Source of the DNA: Paenibacillaceae bacterium UBA6304
GTDB lineage: Bacteria > Bacillota > Bacilli > Paenibacillales > Paenibacillaceae
Assembly (NCBI GenBank): GCA_002439285.1
Contig: DJTQ01000072.1
Location: forward strand, 1-9,391
DNA length: 9,391 nucleotides
Direction: 5' to 3'
Numbering within the stretch: position 1 is the stretch's first letter; every line of letters begins with the position of its first letter. The notes under the pieces are model-generated. The model was not told the DNA's origin and did not search any database. It saw nothing but the letters and a program-made list of their open reading frames with translations. Shown here piece by piece: positions 5,337-9,391 of this stretch. The position numbers were made by a program, and so were the translations under genes.

Positions 5337-5738
5337 ATGAGTATAGCCATTGGATTGTTAATTTTACGGTTGGTGGCCGGGTTGTCTTTTATGGCGCATG
5401 GTGCACAGAAGCTGTTCGGTTGGTTTGGCGGTCACGGCCTGAAGGGAACCGGGGGCTGGATGGAATCGCTGGGGTTGAAGCCGGGGGTACTGATGGCCGT
5501 GATGGCCGGAGCTGGAGAATTTATCGGCGGGCTGCTGTTCGCAGCGGGATTGATTACACCCCTGGGTGCTACGCTGATTGTAGTTACGATGATCATGGCG
5601 ATCGTTACGGTGCATGGCAAAAACGGATACTGGTCCACGGCGAACGGCTATGAATACAATTTGCTCCTGATCGCGGTTGCCGTCGGTGTAGCTTTGATCG
5701 GTGCCGGCGATTACTCGCTGGACGCTCTGTTGTTCTAA
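5337..5738 (+). CDS. mhqP: DoxX-family membrane protein MhqP
   Basis: This 133-residue integral membrane protein has four hydrophobic segments at about residues 4-24, 48-70, 72-92 and 106-128. The DoxX hallmark RLVAGLSFMAHGAQKLFGWFGGHG spans residues 11-34, and GEFIGGLLFAAG starts the second pair of helices. Length is close to Bacillus subtilis MhqP (YdfP), which also lies with mhqN and mhqO. DoxX proteins are linked to thiol and redox stress in other bacteria, but the reaction, if any, is unknown. The ATG at 5337 is preceded by AAAGGAG at good spacing. It is the first gene of the operon. A 68-bp gap separates it from mhqN, with no promoter that I can see. Confidence 0.9.
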   Translation: MSIAIGLLILRLVAGLSFMAHGAQKLFGWFGGHGLKGTGGWMESLGLKPGVLMAVMAGAGEFIGGLLFAAGLITPLGATLIVVTMIMAIVTVHGKNGYWSTANGYEYNLLLIAVAVGVALIGAGDYSLDALLF

Positions 5739-5806
5739 GTTAGACCCTGAACATGAGTTGGTTGCTGATTAAACATGAAAAGTTGTGGAAAAGAGGAGAC
5801 TATCCC

Positions 5807-6427
5807 ATGAGCGATTTTACCGCATTATTAAAAAGCCGCCGTTCGGCCAATAAATTTCTGAATGACGTGGAGATCACGGAGCAAGACCTCGATACGATCT
5901 TCAATCTGGTTAAGTATGCCCCGTCGGCATTCAATTTGCAACATACCCATTATGTCGTGGTCAAGGACCTTGACCTTAAGGAGAAAGTATACGAAGCCGC
6001 CAATAATCAATATAAGGTACGTACCGCATCCGCCGTAATTGCTGTACTGGGTGATCCCAAAGCCTACGAGGACGTGGCAACGTTGAATGAAGGACTGCTG
6101 AATTTAGGAGTTATCAGTAACCAGGAATACGATATGACGGTGGGATCTACGCTTGCCTTTTATGAGGAGCGGGGGGAGACATTCCAGCGGGAGGATGCGA
6201 TTCGCAATGCCAGCCTGTCCGCGATGCAGATGATGCTAATCGCCAAGGAACTGGGCTGGGATACCTGTCCGATGATCGGATTTGATCCGATTGCTCTGAA
6301 AGAGGCACTGGATATTCCGGATGCCTATGTACCGGTCATGCTTGTCGCCATCGGGAAGGAAGACACATCAAGCCAGCGTCCACGCGGCTACCGGAAACCG
6401 GTCGCCGAATTCGTAAAATATGTATAA
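5807..6427 (+). CDS. mhqN: Nitroreductase-family NAD(P)H/FMN oxidoreductase MhqN
   Basis: This 206-residue soluble flavoprotein should reduce quinones or nitro compounds by two electrons using NAD(P)H. It has the FMN-phosphate-binding SRRSANKF (10-17), YAPSAFNLQH (37-46), the dimer-forming central helices with NASLSAMQMMLIAKELGWDTCPM, and the terminal PRGYRKPVAEFV. The length equals that of Bacillus subtilis MhqN (YdfN). The ATG at 5807 is chosen because AGAGGAG lies 8 nt upstream and the family begins just before SRR. An in-frame ATG at 5753 would add 18 atypical residues and has no ribosome binding site. mhqO follows after 13 bp, with its own strong ribosome binding site touching the mhqN stop. 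Confidence 0.92.
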   Translation: MSDFTALLKSRRSANKFLNDVEITEQDLDTIFNLVKYAPSAFNLQHTHYVVVKDLDLKEKVYEAANNQYKVRTASAVIAVLGDPKAYEDVATLNEGLLNLGVISNQEYDMTVGSTLAFYEERGETFQREDAIRNASLSAMQMMLIAKELGWDTCPMIGFDPIALKEALDIPDAYVPVMLVAIGKEDTSSQRPRGYRKPVAEFVKYV

Positions 6428-6440
6428 GGGGGAAATTAAT

Positions 6441-7391
6441 ATGTCACAACGTACAGCAGGGATTCATCATATTACCGCATTCGTGCAAAATGCTCAGGAA
6501 ACGGTAGATTTCTATTCAGGGGTGCTTGGATTACGCCTCGTCAAAAAAACGATTAACTTCGATGCTCCAGAGGTCTATCATCTGTATTTTGGCGATGAGC
6601 AGGGCAGTCCTGGGACCATCATTACATTCTTCCCTTCGCCGGGCTCCCGGCGGGGCCGGATCGGAGGCGGACAGGTCGGGATTACCACGTATGCGGTGCC
6701 GGAGGGAAGTCTTGACTTTTGGCACCAGCGGTTAGTGAAATTTCATATTTCGGTAGAAACGAGAGAGCGGTTCTCCGAGAAAGTGTTGCTCTTCCGGGAT
6801 AATTCGGGTTTGCTGCTGGAATTGGTAGAACGGGCGGAAGGACCCGCGAGTACTTGGACGTTCGGGGGCGTGCCAGCGGATAAAGCGATTAAGGGATTTG
6901 GGGGCGCCGTCCTCTATAGCGTATCGCCTGCCAAAACGGCTCATCTCCTTGAGCAAGGGCTCGGAATGGAGAAAATTGGACAGGAAGGGTCCTATGCCCG
7001 ATACAAAACGGCTGAAGGTTTAGGTAATATTATCGATATCAACATCCAGCCTATGGAATACGGCGCCGGCGGTGCCGGAACCGTCCATCATATCGCCTGG
7101 AGAGCCAAGGACAACGGGGATCAGGTCGCTTGGAGAAATAAATTCGCAGACCTCGGGTATCACGTCACGCCGATAGTCGACCGTCAGTATTTCAATGCCG
7201 TGTACTTCCGGGAGGAAGGGGGCATCCTGTTTGAAATTGCCACCGATCCACCGGGATTTGCCCGGGATGAGCCTGCGGATACGCTGGGCGGGAAGCTGAT
7301 GCTGCCGGATTGGTACGAGGAACAGCGGGCGTTGATCGAAGCAAACTTGGAACCGATCGAGGTTCGGGTATTGGAGGAGGATAAGGAATGA
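6441..7391 (+). CDS. mhqO: VOC-family ring-cleaving dioxygenase MhqO/MhqE
   Basis: This 316-residue cytosolic protein has two vicinal-oxygen-chelate (glyoxalase/extradiol dioxygenase) modules, at about residues 5-135 and 150-290. Likely metal ligands are a histidine of HH at 9-10 (GIHHITA), one of HH at 216-217 (TVHHIAW), and Glu265 in GILFEIATDPPGF. The family is thought to open hydroquinone rings with Fe(II) and oxygen. The ATG at 6441 is preceded by AAGGGGG; an upstream ATG at 6420 overlaps mhqN and lacks a ribosome binding site. Its stop overlaps the mhqD start (ATGA), so the two are translationally coupled. In Bacillus subtilis the paralogues MhqO and MhqE lie in different units. Here one gene is flanked by both an mhqN and an mhqD, so the choice of name is arbitrary. 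Confidence 0.92.
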   Translation: MSQRTAGIHHITAFVQNAQETVDFYSGVLGLRLVKKTINFDAPEVYHLYFGDEQGSPGTIITFFPSPGSRRGRIGGGQVGITTYAVPEGSLDFWHQRLVKFHISVETRERFSEKVLLFRDNSGLLLELVERAEGPASTWTFGGVPADKAIKGFGGAVLYSVSPAKTAHLLEQGLGMEKIGQEGSYARYKTAEGLGNIIDINIQPMEYGAGGAGTVHHIAWRAKDNGDQVAWRNKFADLGYHVTPIVDRQYFNAVYFREEGGILFEIATDPPGFARDEPADTLGGKLMLPDWYEEQRALIEANLEPIEVRVLEEDKE

Positions 7392-7996
7392 AGCATATCT
7401 TTCAGCAAGGAACCAGTGCAGAAGCGCCGGTGTTGGTACTTCTTCATGGAACCGGGGGCACGGAACGGGATCTGTTGCCGCTGGCCGGGATGATCTCGCC
7501 GCAATCGTCGGTGCTCAGCATCCGGGGGAACGTGCTGGAGAACGGCATGCCGCGCTTTTTTAAGCGGCTGTCGGAGGGCGTCTTCGATGAGGAGGATCTC
7601 GTGTTCCGCACGAAGGAACTCTACGATTTCCTGGATGAAGCGGCCCAAACCTACGGCTTTAACCGGCGTAACCTGGTGGCCGTCGGTTACTCCAACGGCG
7701 CGAATATCGCCGGAAGCCTGCTCTTCCACTATGGCGATGCGCTGCGCGGAGCGGTTCTGCATCACCCGATGGTACCGCAGCGGGGCATCCCGCTGCCGGA
7801 CCTCTCTGGCGTGCCGGTGTTTATCGGAGCGGGACGCAAGGACCCGATCTGCCCGCCGCAGGAATCGGAGGAGCTGGAACGGTTGCTGGCCGGGGCCGGA
7901 GCGGACGTAACCCTTCATTGGGAGCCGGGCGGCCACCAGCTGACCGGGCCGGAGATCGATACCGCATCGGCATGGTATCAACGGACTTTTACGTAA
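7388..7996 (+). CDS. mhqD: Alpha/beta hydrolase, carboxylesterase type, MhqD
   Basis: This 202-residue soluble serine hydrolase of the phospholipase/carboxylesterase family has the oxyanion-hole motif LLHGTGG (18-24). The nucleophile elbow GYSNG places Ser102, Asp152 lies in GRKDPICP and His183 in GGHQLT, so the catalytic triad is complete. Length fits Bacillus subtilis MhqD (YodD), which is encoded with the dioxygenase MhqE. A role in hydrolysing the product of ring cleavage, or a quinone adduct, is inferred from the context. The start overlaps the mhqO stop by 4 bp, and GGAGGAGGATAAGGA lies just upstream inside mhqO. The GC content appears higher here and in the next gene than in the front of the operon. 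Confidence 0.92.
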   Translation: MKHIFQQGTSAEAPVLVLLHGTGGTERDLLPLAGMISPQSSVLSIRGNVLENGMPRFFKRLSEGVFDEEDLVFRTKELYDFLDEAAQTYGFNRRNLVAVGYSNGANIAGSLLFHYGDALRGAVLHHPMVPQRGIPLPDLSGVPVFIGAGRKDPICPPQESEELERLLAGAGADVTLHWEPGGHQLTGPEIDTASAWYQRTFT

Positions 7997-8021
7997 CGCA
8001 ACCGTAAGGAGTGATTCCATC

Positions 8022-8636
8022 ATGTTATCCATCGATCCGAACCTGCAAAGCGAACGTGACAATTACAAATTGCTGACGGGCAGCATCATTCCGCGGCCGG
8101 TGGCGTTTGTAACGACGCTGTCCGAAGACGGCGTGCTGAATGCGGCGCCGTTCAGCTATTTTAACATCGTGACGGCCGATCCGCCGATGGTTTCGGTATC
8201 GGTCCAGCGTAAGCAGGGCCGTCCCAAAGACACGGCCCGAAATGCAATGGAGCTGGGCGCCTTCGTCGTCCATATCTCGGATGAATCCAACATCCGACAG
8301 ATCAATGAGACGGCGGCCGCGCTGCCCCCGGAAGAGAGCGAGGTCGCTCTGGCGGGATTGACGCCGGTGCCGAGCGAGAGCATTCCGGTCCCGGGCGTCG
8401 CCGAGGCGAAGGTCCGGATGGAATGCCTGCTGGAACGGGCGATCCCGCTCGGGGGCACGGCGGAACGGCCGGCCGCCGATTTGCTGATCGGGCGGGTAGT
8501 CCGCTTTCATATCGACGAGTCCGTGTACGAGGAGAACGGGCGGATCCATGCCGCGGAATTGAAAGCGGTAAGCCGCCTTGCGGGTAACGATTATGCGGGC
8601 CTGGGTCCCGTCTTCTCCATCCCCCGCCCGGAGTAA
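8022..8636 (+). CDS. ywrF: Flavin reductase-like FMN-binding protein, YwrF type
   Basis: This 204-residue protein has the flavin reductase-like split-barrel fold (DIM6/NTAB family). The FMN-binding region is visible as GSIIPRPVAFVTT (20-32) followed by NAAPFSYFN (40-48), and further on PPMVSVSVQRK and the GAFVVHISDE strand. Length and pattern fit Bacillus subtilis YwrF. Members bind FMN and reduce flavin, or pass electrons to partner oxygenases. It is the last gene of the operon, 25 bp after mhqD, with its own TAAGGAG site, and a strong terminator follows at once. This places it under MhqR control here. It may supply reduced flavin or add a second quinone-reducing activity, but this is inference. 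Confidence 0.87.
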   Translation: MLSIDPNLQSERDNYKLLTGSIIPRPVAFVTTLSEDGVLNAAPFSYFNIVTADPPMVSVSVQRKQGRPKDTARNAMELGAFVVHISDESNIRQINETAAALPPEESEVALAGLTPVPSESIPVPGVAEAKVRMECLLERAIPLGGTAERPAADLLIGRVVRFHIDESVYEENGRIHAAELKAVSRLAGNDYAGLGPVFSIPRPE

Positions 8637-8641
8637 TATTG

Positions 8642-8680
8642 GCGTTTTCCTGCATAAGAGTTGCAGGGAAACGCTTTTTT
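8642..8680 (+). terminator. Strong intrinsic terminator of the mhq operon
   Basis: A 13-bp stem pairs GCGTTTTCCTGCA (8642-8654) with TGCAGGGAAACGC (8662-8674), with one G-U pair and a 7-nt loop. TTTTTT (8675-8680) follows directly. It starts 5 bp after the ywrF stop. Confidence 0.95.
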
Positions 8681-8683
8681 GAT

Positions 8684-8698
8684 TACTCTCATAGAGTA
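8684..8698. promoter_or_regulatory. Short palindrome before the aldo/keto reductase
   Basis: TACTCT (8684-8689) and AGAGTA (8693-8698) form a perfect dyad around CAT. It lies 40 bp before the start codon. A poor -35 candidate TTGATT overlaps it from the left (8679-8684), and only a weak -10-like TTTTAC follows. It may be an operator, but the promoter itself is not convincing. Confidence 0.35.
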
Positions 8699-8738
8699 CG
8701 AGTTTTACAAAGAAGACCAAACCTGGGAGGGAAGACAG

Positions 8739-9391
8739 ATGAAATATCGGGCACTGGGAAGTACAGGGTTACAGGTCAGTGAGGTCAGCTTCGGGACTTG
8801 GGGGATTGGCGGAGACTGGGGCGGCTCGAACGACGCCGAGGCACTGCGTGGTCTGGAGTATGCCATCGATCAGGGAGTCAATTTCTTCGATACCGCGGAC
8901 GTTTACGGTGGAGGCCATGCGGAGGAACTGTTGGCCAAGGCGACCAAAGGCAAAGAGAATGATGTACATATCGCCACCAAGTTTTGCCGGGCAGGGGACA
9001 TTCATGACCCGCACACGTATTCCGAGGCATCGATCCGCAAGTTTTGCGAGCGCAGCCTGAAGCGTTTGCAGCGGGAACGCATCGATTTGTACCAGATTCA
9101 TTGTCCTCCTTTTGAAATATTGAAGGACGGCCGGGTGTTTGAGGAATTGGATAAGCTCCAAGCCGAGGGCAAAATCCGTCATTACGGCGTGAGCGTAGAG
9201 ACGGTGGAGGAAGGGCTGTTCTGTCTGGACGTTCCCGGCGTGAAGGCGCTGCAGGTGATCTTTAACCTGTTCCGGCAAAAGCCGGCGGAGGCGTTGTTCC
9301 CCAAAGCGGAGCAGGCAGGGGTCGGCATTCTTGTCCGGTTACCGCTGGCCAGCGGACTATTGACCGGCAAGTTTACGAAGGAGACGACGTT
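8739..9391 (+). CDS. Aldo/keto reductase, 5' part, runs off the window
   Basis: The first 217 residues of an NADPH-dependent (alpha/beta)8-barrel oxidoreductase are present. The frame is still open at the right edge, so about a third of the protein is missing. The catalytic tetrad is complete: Asp51 and Tyr56 (FFDTADVYGGG), Lys81 (IATKF) and His121 (LYQIHCP). The N-terminus MKYRALGSTGLQVSEVSFGTWGIGG is typical of the family. The ATG at 8739 is preceded by GGGAGGGA. The enzyme should reduce aldehydes or ketones; the substrate is unknown. It is separated from the mhq operon by a strong terminator, so it is probably a separate unit, although a carbonyl-reducing role would suit an electrophile-detoxification neighbourhood. 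Confidence 0.93.
   Translation, partial: MKYRALGSTGLQVSEVSFGTWGIGGDWGGSNDAEALRGLEYAIDQGVNFFDTADVYGGGHAEELLAKATKGKENDVHIATKFCRAGDIHDPHTYSEASIRKFCERSLKRLQRERIDLYQIHCPPFEILKDGRVFEELDKLQAEGKIRHYGVSVETVEEGLFCLDVPGVKALQVIFNLFRQKPAEALFPKAEQAGVGILVRLPLASGLLTGKFTKETT

Noticed and set aside
5753..5806. Upstream ATG extending MhqN by 18 residues
   Set aside because: No ribosome binding site precedes it and the extra residues are unlike the family. ATG at 5807 has AGAGGAG at good spacing.
6420..6440. Upstream ATG extending the dioxygenase by seven residues into mhqN
   Set aside because: AAGGGGG sits correctly for ATG 6441, and no ribosome binding site serves 6420.
7184..8062. 292-codon open frame on the - strand across mhqO and mhqD
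   Set aside because: Arginine- and histidine-rich composition is typical of antisense translation of GC-rich genes; the three + strand genes beneath it are certain.

Overview
The window looks like chromosome of a Firmicute close to Paenibacillus. It has roughly 50% GC coding sequence, strong AGGAGG-type ribosome binding sites, sigma-A promoters, and a gene set whose nearest counterparts I recognise from Bacillus (mhqR, mhqP, mhqN, mhqO, mhqD, ywrF, yoaP, yobV/yobU). All genes that I accept are on the + strand. The genus is an inference from composition and gene content, not from a search.

Layout. (1) 3-296: the 3' end of a small membrane protein related to cytochrome c oxidase subunit I, closed by a terminator. 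(2) 401-1764: a MarR-family repressor and a classical short-chain dehydrogenase in one operon. They lie behind a near-consensus promoter with two perfect dyads, and a strong terminator follows. The MarR gene appears to start at a CTG codon. (3) 1765-2252: about 490 bp without a convincing gene. It holds two direct and two inverted copies of a repeat of about 25-33 bp that can fold into one nested hairpin, then a degenerate 12-bp tandem repeat. (4) 2253-4603: a WYL-domain regulator, a GyrI-like effector-binding protein and a YoaP-type acetyltransferase. (5) 4627-8680: a quinone/electrophile detoxification locus. mhqR has its own promoter and a perfect 20-bp palindrome. It is followed by a second, related operator and an operon mhqP (DoxX) - mhqN (nitroreductase) - mhqO (VOC ring-cleaving dioxygenase) - mhqD (carboxylesterase-type hydrolase) - ywrF (flavin reductase-like), which ends at a strong terminator. 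(6) 8739-9391: the 5' part of an aldo/keto reductase that runs off the window.

How the genes work together. The likely logic of block 5 is that MhqR represses itself and the operon until a quinone or similar electrophile appears. The nitroreductase and flavin reductase would then reduce the compound, the dioxygenase would open the hydroquinone ring and the hydrolase would process the product. DoxX is a membrane partner of unclear role. In Bacillus subtilis the equivalent genes are spread over several MhqR-controlled transcription units, so the compact arrangement here is the most notable feature. I see no mobile element, CRISPR array, tRNA or rRNA, and I do not claim a wholly new system. The best candidates for follow-up are the paired operators, the probable CTG start and the inverted-repeat cluster.
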